Origin: Pedobacter westerhofensis
GTDB taxonomy: Bacteria > Bacteroidota > Bacteroidia > Sphingobacteriales > Sphingobacteriaceae
Direction: 5' to 3'
NCBI RefSeq assembly: GCF_900182595.1
Contig: NZ_FXTN01000003.1
Location: 434,001 to 498,000, forward strand
Length of the DNA stretch: 64,000 nt
A program made the position numbers and the translations under genes. The notes beneath the pieces were generated by a model. The model was not told the origin of the DNA and made no database searches. It was given only the letters and a program-made list of their open reading frames with translations. Shown one piece after another: positions 54,466 to 63,944 of this stretch; within the stretch, counting starts at the first letter, position 1; each line of letters starts with the position of its first letter.

Positions 54466-55896
54466 TTATTTCCTGTAATCCAGCGGTGGCTTTCTGTCGC
54501 CCAGCATGGCTTCGTATTTGAAATCTGTGCCTCTTCTTTCTGCAAATTCTTTTTCAGCGGTTTTGAGCACTGCCGGTGTATTGAACAGATCATAGGCCGA
54601 AAGGGCGAGGGTTTTTGCAGCGATCATCATGCCTTTTGCGCCGATGCTTGTCCCTGCCGCGGCAACATTCTGCCAGCTGTGGCCTGCAGACCCGGGAACG
54701 AAGGTAGCGGTAGACAATCCGGTTGTAGGAACAGTCCAGCTGACATCGCTCACGTCTGACGAACCGTGTACATCTTCTTTCTCAAATGCCTGTATTTTTG
54801 CTGTAGAGGCCAAATCAGGGTGTTTTGGATCTACAAAGCTGGTTTGGATTTTTTCTGCCCAGGCTTTCTCTTCGGGGGTATAGGTAAAACCGCCTACAAT
54901 CCGCAGGTTGGCATCCATCACTTTGGCCATGGCCAGGTTTGGCAGCATGTTATATACTCCGCCGGTGATTTCCACTTCCATTTTGGTACCGGTGCCCATC
55001 GCGGCACCTTCGGCAGCTTTGACTACGCGTGCCCAAACATCCTTCACTACCTGTTTGTCCTGGTTGCGCACATAATAATAGACTTCTGCAAAGGCAGGAA
55101 CTACGTTTGGTGCTTCGCCACCATGGGTAATGACATAGTGCACGCGGGTATCAGAGGGGATATGCTCTCTCATCATATTGACCATGTTGTCCATCGCCTC
55201 TACGGCATCGAGTGCAGAACGGCCTTTTTCAGGTGCTCCGGAAGCATGCGAAGAGATCCCTTTGAACCTGAATTTTCCGCTGATATTGGCCAGTGTATTG
55301 AATGTTCCGGCAGAATTTACATTACCGGGATGCCAGTGCAGGGTGGCATCCACATCGCTGAAGAGGCCCGCACGCACCATATATACTTTTCCTGATCCGC
55401 CTTCTTCTGCAGGACAGCCCATTAATTTGATGGTTCCGGGTTTGCCCGAGCTTTTCAGCCATTCGCTCACCGCAATCGCAGCAGCAGTTGAGGCTGTGCC
55501 GAACAGGTTGTGGCCGCAGCCATGGCCTGCCTTACCGCCGTTGGACTCCTGTACAGGATTACCGGTTTGCGATATTCCCGGAAGGGCATCATATTCTGCC
55601 AGAATAGCGATGACAGGTTTGCCTGAACCATAGGTAGCTACAAAAGCCGTAGGGATATCCGCCACGCCTCTGGTGATCGTAAAGCCTGATTTCTCCAGTT
55701 CGCTTTCCAGCAGGGCCGAACTTTTCACTTCCTGATAGCCCACTTCTTCGAAGTCCCAGATGTCTTTGGCAACTTTGGTATACTCATCAGTCCTGGCCGT
55801 CAGGGAACTGAGGATTTTCTTTTTATCCGCATTCTGTGCCATCACTCCATAGGAGAGGCCAACAGCCATCGTCAGTAAAGTAATTTTTTTGATCAT
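54466..55896 (-). CDS. Secreted M20D amidohydrolase (AbgB-like), paralogue
   Basis: A 476-residue paralogue of the gene at 53012. The start at 55896 (MIKKITLLTMAVGLSYG, a proper signal peptide) was chosen; a longer frame to 56064 overlaps the upstream M14 gene and adds an implausible 56-residue extension. The same metal motifs occur: GHGCGHNLFG, PAEEGGSGK, HWHPGN, GSAGHSWQN. The copies differ in loops near 365-390 (EDVHGSSDVSDVSW here), suggesting different specificity. It is 79 bp after the M14 gene. Confidence 0.92.
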   Translation of the reverse strand: MIKKITLLTMAVGLSYGVMAQNADKKKILSSLTARTDEYTKVAKDIWDFEEVGYQEVKSSALLESELEKSGFTITRGVADIPTAFVATYGSGKPVIAILAEYDALPGISQTGNPVQESNGGKAGHGCGHNLFGTASTAAAIAVSEWLKSSGKPGTIKLMGCPAEEGGSGKVYMVRAGLFSDVDATLHWHPGNVNSAGTFNTLANISGKFRFKGISSHASGAPEKGRSALDAVEAMDNMVNMMREHIPSDTRVHYVITHGGEAPNVVPAFAEVYYYVRNQDKQVVKDVWARVVKAAEGAAMGTGTKMEVEITGGVYNMLPNLAMAKVMDANLRIVGGFTYTPEEKAWAEKIQTSFVDPKHPDLASTAKIQAFEKEDVHGSSDVSDVSWTVPTTGLSTATFVPGSAGHSWQNVAAAGTSIGAKGMMIAAKTLALSAYDLFNTPAVLKTAEKEFAERRGTDFKYEAMLGDRKPPLDYRK

Positions 55897-55975
55897 GGAT
55901 TGAGTTTTAGCATAAAAGCGCTGTCTGTATTCCCGCGGCGATTGCAGCAGGATACAGACAACGCTGTTAATGATA

Positions 55976-58732
55976 TTATTTCTTCTGGCCGTACAGTTCG
56001 TTGAACAGCATTTTGAAGGTAGAGTGCGACTGGCCGCGGAAGGTGATTTCCGGTCCGAACGCATACAGTTTACCCTTTCCTACCGGTGCTTCGAATGCAG
56101 CCACACCATCTTTCAGGTAGGCCTGTCCCCATGCCCATCCGCTATGCAGCGGTGTAGCCGTTGGGAACCATGCCAGTGGTTTGATGCCTTTAGCTTCGGC
56201 GCCTGCCTCCAGTTTGAAAACCGGGCTTCTGTCAAAAAGTACATCGTTCTGCTCTGCCATACCCCAGTTGGATGGTTGTTTGGTATCCAGGCTTACAGTT
56301 AACAAACTTCCCGGAATATAGTATTTGGTACCCGGAAGTGGTTTATCCTTGCCGTCTTTTCCAGGTTCTACCAGTTGGTTTTTAACCGGCAGGCCCAGGT
56401 GATAGGCCAGGTTGGTACTGGTACCGATGGTTACGATATTACCGCCCGCTTCAAGGAATTTCTTGAACATCGGCACTGATTTCGCAATGGAGATCTTACC
56501 GATCCAGGATTTGTTTTCGTCCGGTACTTCATCAGCCTTTGGCATTTTATCAAAGTAACGGCTGAACGGCGATGGTTTATCATTGGCAGGCACGATACCT
56601 GTAACGAGGATAATGGCATCATATTTTTTGTTCAGGTCGCCCGCATCTACTTCATTCGGGTAGATCACGGTATAACCATAATGGTATTGCTCCATCAGCC
56701 AGCGTACCCATCCTGCAGGAATTGAACCACCGTAGGTATTTACGATCGCAATACGTGAAGGTGTGATTTTAGCCAAACCGGATGGTTTTGAAGCGGCAGT
56801 GCTGACCATCACTCCGTATTCAGCAGCAGATTTTGCAAGGATTGTTTTTGCCGCTGCCGATGCAGGAACATAAAACTCGCCTGTTGAACCTGTAGTTGGG
56901 CGATAAACTTCTGCCCCGCCTTTGAGCAGATCGTTCACTGCGATGAAAGCATTGTTCTGTTTAGGACTGATCGTATAGCCTGTTTTTGCAGTGGCAATGC
57001 TTAGTTTTGGTGCCAGCTGGATCTCTCCGTATGGAACTGTTTTGAAATCACCTGTAACTTCGCTCATGGCCCTGTCAAACTTTACGCCCATCTGGAAAGC
57101 CAGTGTCCATCCGGCAGCGTCATACGGTTTGATCGGAGGCCCGCCTTCGTATGCAAAGTCATTCGGGTGGTCCTGTGGCTCAAACATATCGATTACGTGC
57201 GGGCGGAAAGCCTGGGCAGTAGATACAACATATGATCCTCCGGGATATGTTTTACCCTCTGAGGTAAAGGTTCCGGTAGCTCTTTCCACTTTGATACCCG
57301 AACGGATCAGTGAGTTGATAAATCTTACCGCGGTAGGGAAATCAGACTGGTTTGCAGGAATGATATAGGCTCTTGCATCACGCAGCTCTGGGTTTTTCAT
57401 AACAGCATCAAAATATTTTGCGGGGATACCGCTTTCGCTGCCAAAAGAAAATTCGCCTTCGCTTTTTTCTGCACCGGTATCTTTTTTATCCTTGTTGTAA
57501 GCGTCTTTGATGGCCTGCACATATTTGGGATAGAACGTCCAGTGATCTTCGTGGCCACGGGCGATGGAGTTCTGCCCCATCTGGTAAATGTTGTACAATA
57601 AGTTGCTGCGGTTACGCGAAGCATAGTCCAGCACACCATAGTTCAGGGATACAGAATAATCGATCGACTGGCGGAAATGCCATTTTTGTGGTACTACGGG
57701 GTTAGGTGTAGCGCCGTTCGGGATCAGACGGTCTGGCACCAGGGCGATATCTTCTGGTGTTGGTCCGCCGATGATTTCTGTGAGCAAGCCTACCATATTG
57801 TGGAAATATGGCGTGGTACGCAAGCCACCGTTCCACCAGGTAGAGAACTGGGAGCCGTTACGCTGTGTATATCCGGGTTTGTTTTCAGTATTTAAACGGT
57901 TGTTCATTGCTGCACCTACACCATCAATGCTGGTCACGATCAGCGGATCGAAAACATAATTGAAAGGGTCACGGTACGGAGGTCCTGCAAGCACAGAACC
58001 TTCAGGCCCACGCTGATGGTGATTGTACATGATCTGCGGGATCCATTCTACAAACAGCTGGTTGCTGATGTTCTGGCTTTCCTTCATATTCATCATGTAA
58101 AAATCACGGTTGTTATCGTGGCCTACATATTTTTCATAAACACGCGGAATATCCAGTTTGCGTTTTAAGGTATCTGCATTGCGCATATACCAGGTACTTA
58201 CCAATTCCTGACCATCAGGATTGGCCTGTGCCAAAAGGATAATGTCATTGTTGAGGATGGTCATCGTTTCTTCATCGGTACGTGTAACCAGCTGGTACAT
58301 CGTCTCGATCAGCTGATGTGCTCCTACAGTTTCTGTAGCATGCAAACCTCCGTCAATCCAAACGATAGCCTTGCCTTTGGCAGCAAGCTTTTTCGCTTCT
58401 GCGGGCGTAAGGTTTTCTGCATGGGCAAGCTTGCGGGAGATGTCCTTATATTCTGCCAGCTTTTTGATATTCTCCGGCGAGGAAACGATCAGCATCCACT
58501 GGTGGCGGCCTTCTTCGGTCATACCGATATCCACCAGTTTGGTACGCGGTGACGCCGCCAGTTTTTTGTAATACGCTTCCGCCTGGGTGTAGGTAGTAAG
58601 CTTGTAATCATCCCCGATATTAAAACCAAAGTATTCCTTTGGCGAAGGAATGGATTGCGCGCTGGCTAAGCCTGCTGTACACAGCAAAGCCAGGGTAAAC
58701 ATTTTGCTAAATTTGTTGTACATATTCTCCAT
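55976..58732 (-). CDS. Secreted M14-family zinc carboxypeptidase, paralogue
   Basis: A 918-residue paralogue of the gene at 50132, with signal peptide (about 1-25, GLASAQ). The same catalytic motifs: GGLHATETVG (His, Glu zinc ligands), ANPDGQE and NHHQRGPEGSVLAGPPY; the same C-terminal GATase-like region (GGNIVTIGTSTNLAYHLG). Lacks about 30 residues of N-terminal linker present in the paralogue. 10 bp downstream of an M20 gene. An alternative start MYNKFSKM lies 9 bp inside. Confidence 0.9.
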   Translation of the reverse strand: MENMYNKFSKMFTLALLCTAGLASAQSIPSPKEYFGFNIGDDYKLTTYTQAEAYYKKLAASPRTKLVDIGMTEEGRHQWMLIVSSPENIKKLAEYKDISRKLAHAENLTPAEAKKLAAKGKAIVWIDGGLHATETVGAHQLIETMYQLVTRTDEETMTILNNDIILLAQANPDGQELVSTWYMRNADTLKRKLDIPRVYEKYVGHDNNRDFYMMNMKESQNISNQLFVEWIPQIMYNHHQRGPEGSVLAGPPYRDPFNYVFDPLIVTSIDGVGAAMNNRLNTENKPGYTQRNGSQFSTWWNGGLRTTPYFHNMVGLLTEIIGGPTPEDIALVPDRLIPNGATPNPVVPQKWHFRQSIDYSVSLNYGVLDYASRNRSNLLYNIYQMGQNSIARGHEDHWTFYPKYVQAIKDAYNKDKKDTGAEKSEGEFSFGSESGIPAKYFDAVMKNPELRDARAYIIPANQSDFPTAVRFINSLIRSGIKVERATGTFTSEGKTYPGGSYVVSTAQAFRPHVIDMFEPQDHPNDFAYEGGPPIKPYDAAGWTLAFQMGVKFDRAMSEVTGDFKTVPYGEIQLAPKLSIATAKTGYTISPKQNNAFIAVNDLLKGGAEVYRPTTGSTGEFYVPASAAAKTILAKSAAEYGVMVSTAASKPSGLAKITPSRIAIVNTYGGSIPAGWVRWLMEQYHYGYTVIYPNEVDAGDLNKKYDAIILVTGIVPANDKPSPFSRYFDKMPKADEVPDENKSWIGKISIAKSVPMFKKFLEAGGNIVTIGTSTNLAYHLGLPVKNQLVEPGKDGKDKPLPGTKYYIPGSLLTVSLDTKQPSNWGMAEQNDVLFDRSPVFKLEAGAEAKGIKPLAWFPTATPLHSGWAWGQAYLKDGVAAFEAPVGKGKLYAFGPEITFRGQSHSTFKMLFNELYGQKK

Positions 58733-58742
58733 TTTTATGTTT

Positions 58743-60065
58743 TTATTTATTGACTACACCGGCTTCTGACAATACGACCAGCAGCGACTGCTGGATACCA
58801 AGATAACCAGTTTTATCATTCAGAAACCATTCGTTTAATGCGTGGTAGTTGCCGGATTCTCCTCCTGAGCCTATCGTGATCCCCGGTACACCGAGCGAGA
58901 TAGGAATATTGGAGTTTGCCGAGCCGACGCCCAGCGTTGGGCTTGCGCCCAGGTATTTCATGGCGGCCATGGCATGCTGCACCAGCGGCTGCTTGGGATC
59001 GCTGCCACCTGCAGGTCGGTCGCCAATCGGCCTGATCTCTACCCTAAGGTCTTTACCGGATTTTTTTATTGCATTTTCTTCTGCCAGGGCTTTTTGAACT
59101 GCTTTTCGCAGCAGGGTGTCCATCGCGTTTAAGCGTCCGGGGTTTTCTGAGCGCATATCTACTTCCATCCAGGATTCGAAAGGAATAGAATTTACCGAAG
59201 TACCGCCGCCGATTACGCCTACGCTGAAGGTTACGCGAATACCTGCTGTGGCAGCAAATGTATTGCCCGACTCATCCCAGTACTGCATGGCCCGGCCAAG
59301 GGCATTGTGCGGGTTGCCGATACCAAATGCCCCTGAAGAGTGGCCTCCCGGCCCCCTGAAAGTTACCCTGTAACGGTGCGAGCCCAGGCCCCTGTGAGTA
59401 GTATGACCATATCCGGTGCCGTCAAAAGCGATATAGGAATCAATCTTGCCCGGCCCCGAAGCACTGAACAGGTTTCTTACGCCTCTGAGGTCTCCCTGTC
59501 CTTCTTCTCCTGTAGTTCCGATAAATAGTACGTCTGCATCGGTTTGAATACCGGTTTGTTTCATCGCTTTTACTACGGTAAGCAGTGCCGCAAGCCCGCG
59601 GGTATCATCGCTTACGCCCGGAGCGTATAAGGTATCTCCTTTAAAGGTAACCCTGGTATCGGTGCCATCGGGAAATACGGTATCCAGATGACCTTCAAGC
59701 ACTACTTTCTTTTTACCTGTTTTTCCTTTACGAAGACCGATAACATTGCCGGCAGTGTCTGTCCAGATCGAATCCACACCGGCGGCTTTGAGCATTTCTG
59801 CAAATTTGATCCCCCTGGCGGTTTCCTTATAGGGCGGCGCCGGGATTTCGGTAAGGGTAACATGATTGCGCATCGTTTCCTTTTCTAGGTCGATGATCGT
59901 TTGCAGGGCCTTTTTCACGACAGCTTTGCTGGTGATTTCGGCAATATCAGCAGTATATTGTGCCGCTATAGGGGCTGTTTTGGGCTTTTCTTCCTGCGCA
60001 GCGGCAGAAAGGGCGGAACCCATCATAATCAGTGAAAATAGCGCGGGTAGGGTTGATTTGTTCAT
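58743..60065 (-). CDS. Secreted M20 metallopeptidase
   Basis: A 440-residue exported peptidase of the M20 family (tripeptide/dipeptidase type) with a signal peptide (1-23, SALSAAAQ). Metal sites: EGHLDTVFPDG (His, Asp), GVSDDTRGL (bridging Asp), GTTGEEGQGDLRG (catalytic Glu and ligand). The dimerisation domain contains GPGGHSSGAFGIGNPHNA. Close paralogue of the gene at 60071, 5 bp upstream. Lacks any membrane anchor, so it is probably periplasmic. Confidence 0.92.
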   Translation of the reverse strand: MNKSTLPALFSLIMMGSALSAAAQEEKPKTAPIAAQYTADIAEITSKAVVKKALQTIIDLEKETMRNHVTLTEIPAPPYKETARGIKFAEMLKAAGVDSIWTDTAGNVIGLRKGKTGKKKVVLEGHLDTVFPDGTDTRVTFKGDTLYAPGVSDDTRGLAALLTVVKAMKQTGIQTDADVLFIGTTGEEGQGDLRGVRNLFSASGPGKIDSYIAFDGTGYGHTTHRGLGSHRYRVTFRGPGGHSSGAFGIGNPHNALGRAMQYWDESGNTFAATAGIRVTFSVGVIGGGTSVNSIPFESWMEVDMRSENPGRLNAMDTLLRKAVQKALAEENAIKKSGKDLRVEIRPIGDRPAGGSDPKQPLVQHAMAAMKYLGASPTLGVGSANSNIPISLGVPGITIGSGGESGNYHALNEWFLNDKTGYLGIQQSLLVVLSEAGVVNK

Positions 60066-60070
60066 CCTGT

Positions 60071-61399
60071 TTATTTTGCGGCTAATCCTGCTTCAGAGAG
60101 CAGAACCAATAGTGACTGTTGAATTCCGATATATCCTTTATCATTTAAAAACCACTCATTGAGTGAATGTGCATTGCCTGCTTTTCCGCCCTGGCCAATT
60201 GTCATTGCGGGTACGCCTTTTGCAAAGGGGATGTTGGAATCTGTAGATCCTACGCCCAGTTTTGGTGTTCCACCAAGATAAGAGATTGAGGCCATCATGC
60301 GCTGAACTAACGGAATTGTTGCAGGGTTGTTCCCCGCAGGGCGGTCGCCGATAAGTTTGATATCCACGGTAAGGTCTTTGCCCATTTTTTTCATGGCATT
60401 TTCTTCTGCCAGGGCTTTGCTGATGGCCGCCTTTAAGAGGGCGTCCATGGCATTGAGGCGTTCAGGGTTTTCTGAGCGCATATCCACTTCCATCCAGGAA
60501 GCAAAGGGAATGGAGTTAACCGAAGTCCCACCTCCGATTACTCCTACACTAAATGTTACCCTTGTACCAGGTGTTGCTGCATAGGCATTACCGGATTCGT
60601 CCCAGTAGTGCATGGCGCGGCCAAGTGCATTGTGCGGATTGCCGATTCCAAAAGCACCTGAAGAATGCCCTCCCGGTCCTTTAAAGGTTACGCGGTAACG
60701 GTGTGAGCCCAGTGCACGGTGCACGATGCCTTCCGTTCCGGAGCCGTCAATGGCAATAAAAGAATCAATTTTTCCCGGCCCCGCAGGACTGAAAAGGTTT
60801 TTAACTCCTCTCAGATCGCCTTGTCCTTCTTCGCCGGTAGCACCTACAAAGATCACATCAGCATCTGTCTGGATGTTGGTTTGTTTCATCACTTTCACAA
60901 TGGTGAGCAATACCGATAGTGACCTGGTATCATCTCCCACTCCCGGGGCACATAGGGTATCTCCCCTGTACTTTACCGTTACATCTGTACCTTCGGGAAA
61001 AACCGTATCCATATGCGCTTCGAGTATGACGCGTTTTTTGCCGGTACGGCCTTTACGGAAAGCCAGCACATTGCCGGCGGTATCTGTCCAAACGGAATCA
61101 ATACCCGCAGCTTTGATCATTTCTGCAAATTTCGCTGCCCTTTTTGCTTCCTTGTATGGAGGTGAAGGGATTTCGGTGAGCAGCACGTGGTTGCTCATTG
61201 TTTCTTTTTCAAGATCAACAATCTGCTGCATTGCCTTTTTTACAAGCGGTGCCGCAGCGATTTTTTTGATTTCTGCAGTATATTTTTTGTCGATTGGAAC
61301 GGATGCGGATTGTTCGCTGTCCTGTGCATTTACGGTAGCTGTACATCCCAGCAGCAAGGCGAACAGTGCCTTTGCAGCATTTTTTTTATTTATGACCAT
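60071..61399 (-). CDS. Secreted M20 metallopeptidase, paralogue
   Basis: A 442-residue peptidase, paralogue of the gene at 58743: signal peptide (1-26, ATVNAQ), EAHMDTVFPEG (His129, Asp131), GVGDDTRSL (Asp156), GATGEEGQGDLRG (Glu190/191). First gene of the six-gene peptidase operon; a strong terminator lies 80 bp upstream, between it and the SusD-linked lipoprotein gene, so this operon probably has its own promoter in 61400-61479 or depends on read-through. Confidence 0.92.
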   Translation of the reverse strand: MVINKKNAAKALFALLLGCTATVNAQDSEQSASVPIDKKYTAEIKKIAAAPLVKKAMQQIVDLEKETMSNHVLLTEIPSPPYKEAKRAAKFAEMIKAAGIDSVWTDTAGNVLAFRKGRTGKKRVILEAHMDTVFPEGTDVTVKYRGDTLCAPGVGDDTRSLSVLLTIVKVMKQTNIQTDADVIFVGATGEEGQGDLRGVKNLFSPAGPGKIDSFIAIDGSGTEGIVHRALGSHRYRVTFKGPGGHSSGAFGIGNPHNALGRAMHYWDESGNAYAATPGTRVTFSVGVIGGGTSVNSIPFASWMEVDMRSENPERLNAMDALLKAAISKALAEENAMKKMGKDLTVDIKLIGDRPAGNNPATIPLVQRMMASISYLGGTPKLGVGSTDSNIPFAKGVPAMTIGQGGKAGNAHSLNEWFLNDKGYIGIQQSLLVLLSEAGLAAK

Positions 61400-61479
61400 A
61401 TTAATTTCTGTAGTAAGGATAAAACCTGTGGCTTTACTGAATCTTCAGCTGAGCCCAAAAGATGATACCTGAAGTTAAA

Positions 61480-61515
61480 TCAAAAAGGATAACCGATCAG
61501 GCCGATCGGTTATCC
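61480..61515 (-). terminator. Strong terminator between SusCD unit and peptidase operon
   Basis: Perfect 12-bp stem GGATAACCGATC/GATCGGTTATCC with a 5-nt loop, followed on the minus strand by TTTTTGATTT. It lies 18 bp after the stop of the lipoprotein gene. Terminators at this place in polysaccharide-utilisation-type loci keep SusCD expression higher than that of the downstream enzymes. Confidence 0.85.
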
Positions 61516-61532
61516 GGTATTTAAAGAAATGA

Positions 61533-62156
61533 CTATTGGCTCTTAAAACGCACCCCTGTACGTGTATCGCCAGGTTCTCCGCGTGATTCATCGGCAAGAT
61601 TGGCAAACCAGGCTGCAATACGGCGGCCGTCTGACAGGTTCACCACAAACTTGAACAGGAAGTAATCATTTACGGCAACAGAGGTTAAACTGATATTGTT
61701 CAATGCAGCGAGCTGTGCTGCGGTGAAAGTATAGGTTTTAGGGAATGTAGTCACCGTTTCGTACAGCACATCCGTGGTTGTAATGTTTCCCGGAATAGGA
61801 AACTGTGCGATGTTTGGATACTGGTTGCCCGGTGATGAAATCACAATAGGGTAAGCCGGCACACTGGCCTCTGCTTTATTGAAACTCCTGTACACCTCTA
61901 TTGATGTTACGCTGGCGTAGCCCGAGCCTTCCCAGTTGAGGGTAAACGACATCCGCTCGTTCGCGAGGTTTGCATCCTTCAGGTTGAAAAAGGAAACCTT
62001 GGCATTTTGCCGGGTAGGCAATGCTGACATCGCAGTATCAATTTTTACCGTAGGAACAGCCGTGTAGGTGTAATTCTCCCATTCGTAATGGGTCTTTTTA
62101 CATGCACCTAATCCCAGCAAACAGATGCATGATATGGACAGTATAAAGTTTTTCAT
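61533..62156 (-). CDS. SusCD-associated lipoprotein of unknown function
   Basis: A 207-residue lipoprotein (start 62156, MKNFILSISCICLLGLGAC, lipobox Cys at about 19; a longer frame to 62201 lacks a signal peptide). The body is beta-rich with a possible Ig-like or fibronectin-like pattern (MSFTLNWEGSGYASVTSIEVYRSF), and ends in a charged tail. Third gene of the SusC-SusD-lipoprotein unit; such proteins are often surface ligand-binding partners of SusCD. No enzyme motif. Confidence 0.75.
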   Translation of the reverse strand: MKNFILSISCICLLGLGACKKTHYEWENYTYTAVPTVKIDTAMSALPTRQNAKVSFFNLKDANLANERMSFTLNWEGSGYASVTSIEVYRSFNKAEASVPAYPIVISSPGNQYPNIAQFPIPGNITTTDVLYETVTTFPKTYTFTAAQLAALNNISLTSVAVNDYFLFKFVVNLSDGRRIAAWFANLADESRGEPGDTRTGVRFKSQ

Positions 62157-62217
62157 ATATTCTTTTATTTGGTAATAGTTTTGATTAGTTGATCCTGACA
62201 AATTTTATCCATCAATT

Positions 62218-63804
62218 TTATTTATCCCAAAAAACAGGTGTGATCTGCTGCGCCACCTGGATTGCACTTGCATTGGCACCGAAGGAGGTATTGGCAGAAA
62301 GTTCTGTCTGAGAATAATAAAGGCGCAAAGGAAATGTGCTCAGTGGTGATAAAAGATCACGCAGGACCGGTAAGCCTGTCCTTCTGTAATCGTTATATGT
62401 TTCCATACCATTACCATAGGTGGCAATATACTTCTGTGTCATCACCAGGTTGAGCTTGCCGGCAGCTGTTGCTGCATCGTACTGTGCTAAAAGCTTTGCT
62501 ACGGTACCGGTAATACTTGCAGCTGGTATGGCCACACCGTTATTCGCTACCGCGAATGTGCTCACACTGTTCAGGTTGGCAGTAACGCCATCACTAAAGT
62601 TTGCCCTTGCATCATCACCTGTTGCCAGGGTTAAAGCAGCCTCGGCCCTGATAAATTTCACCATTGCATTGGTAATCAAAGGAATTATCCCGGCACCTGT
62701 ACCGTCTGTTACCGCTATTGTTTTTGGGGTAGCCGTTGCACCAGTATTAGTAAGGTATAAGTTTGCACCTGTCAGGTTGTTGATCGGAGCATTATCATAC
62801 AGACCGCCTGCAGGGTAAACACCGAAATCAGCCCTGCGCGCCAAATCTGCCGGCGCAGCAGTACCATCGCCCGGGTTACGGCCGTAGTAACCATTGCTGT
62901 TGGTAGAGTTGTTCAGACCAGCAGTAGCCGTTTGCCTGTAAATAAAATCTCTCAGGCGCGGATCATCGTTGTTAAACAGGAGGTCCATGAAGAACTGGTT
63001 CTGGTAAAAGGTTTTGGATGACTGATATTCAACTCTGTGCCATGGATGACGGTTGTTTGGGTTTTGTCCTGAACCAAATTTAAAGGTAAAGTCTGTTGCA
63101 TTGGCGCTGATCAGCGGTCCGGCGATCAGTGTTTTGATGGCCGTGGCCGATCTTGCAGGATCTACCAAACGGATCTGGTTGTACATTTTAAGCTTTAATG
63201 AGTTTGCCATCGCTAACCATGAGGCTTTTGTACCTGCGTAAAAAACGTCTGAGGTAGAAGGAACAAGCGTGGTTGTAGTGATCTTTCCTGCATCTGCAAT
63301 CCCGTCGTCGATCATCAGCAAAAGCTTCTCATAGATCTCAGCTCCTTTTTCAAGCGGCGGGCTGGTAGTTGTGGCTCCGCTCTCTGCCTGTGAGTATGGA
63401 ATATCTCCCCACATATCTACCATCAGACTGTACAGGTAAGCTTTTTCGAACTTGGCGATAGCCACATAACCCCACTGCTGTGAAGCCGTTCCGCTGGTAA
63501 TCACCGACTCCAGGTCGTTGAGTGTCTGACTGTAAAAGCCATCCCAGGAGTTGGCATAATCTGTACCCTGCTGCTGGTAACGGCTGATGGTGGTTGACCA
63601 CATCGTTTGCTGCATGATGGTGGATGTACCACTGTTGAGCTGGTACATATTTCCTGCCATGGATATTTCTGTAGAAGGCAATAACAGCGTTAATTGTGCT
63701 GTGGTGGGATTATTCGGGTCCTGGTTGATGTCTACAAACTTCTTGCAGGCACTACCTGTCAGCAATACACCGGCTAACAGGAACATGTATTTTTTATTTC
63801 TCAT
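62218..63804 (-). CDS. SusD/RagB-family surface lipoprotein (SusD_2-like)
   Basis: A 528-residue outer-membrane lipoprotein (signal peptide MFLLAGVLLTGSAC, lipobox Cys 20) of the SusD-like_2 type: FVDINQDPNNPTTAQL near the N-terminus, helical TPR-like segments and KAYLYSLMVDMWGDIPYSQ. It covers the SusC barrel and captures nutrients. In this locus, with peptidases and no glycosidases, peptides are the likely cargo, as for RagAB. 61 bp upstream of the lipoprotein gene. Confidence 0.92.
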   Translation of the reverse strand: MRNKKYMFLLAGVLLTGSACKKFVDINQDPNNPTTAQLTLLLPSTEISMAGNMYQLNSGTSTIMQQTMWSTTISRYQQQGTDYANSWDGFYSQTLNDLESVITSGTASQQWGYVAIAKFEKAYLYSLMVDMWGDIPYSQAESGATTTSPPLEKGAEIYEKLLLMIDDGIADAGKITTTTLVPSTSDVFYAGTKASWLAMANSLKLKMYNQIRLVDPARSATAIKTLIAGPLISANATDFTFKFGSGQNPNNRHPWHRVEYQSSKTFYQNQFFMDLLFNNDDPRLRDFIYRQTATAGLNNSTNSNGYYGRNPGDGTAAPADLARRADFGVYPAGGLYDNAPINNLTGANLYLTNTGATATPKTIAVTDGTGAGIIPLITNAMVKFIRAEAALTLATGDDARANFSDGVTANLNSVSTFAVANNGVAIPAASITGTVAKLLAQYDAATAAGKLNLVMTQKYIATYGNGMETYNDYRRTGLPVLRDLLSPLSTFPLRLYYSQTELSANTSFGANASAIQVAQQITPVFWDK

Positions 63805-63944
63805 TTCATCTCTGTTTTAATTGTTTTCAATCGTTAGATGGAGCCTTTGATGATTAAAATAATTATTGCCCTTGGTCTTAATTATTATTTTAATCAAGTT
63901 GGGTTCATATGTCTACCTGATTTAAATACTTTAATTTCAATTCA

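Noticed and set aside
54766..55395. 209-codon plus-strand frame opposite the M20D gene
   Set aside because: Shadow frame: no start context, no recognisable domain, and the sense gene is clear.
55897..56064. N-terminal extension of the second M20D gene
   Set aside because: Overlaps the upstream M14 gene and would bury the signal peptide; the start at 55896 is better.
60726..61472. 248-codon plus-strand frame opposite an M20 gene
   Set aside because: Entirely antisense to a gene with a signal peptide and all metal motifs; the composition is a codon-bias shadow.
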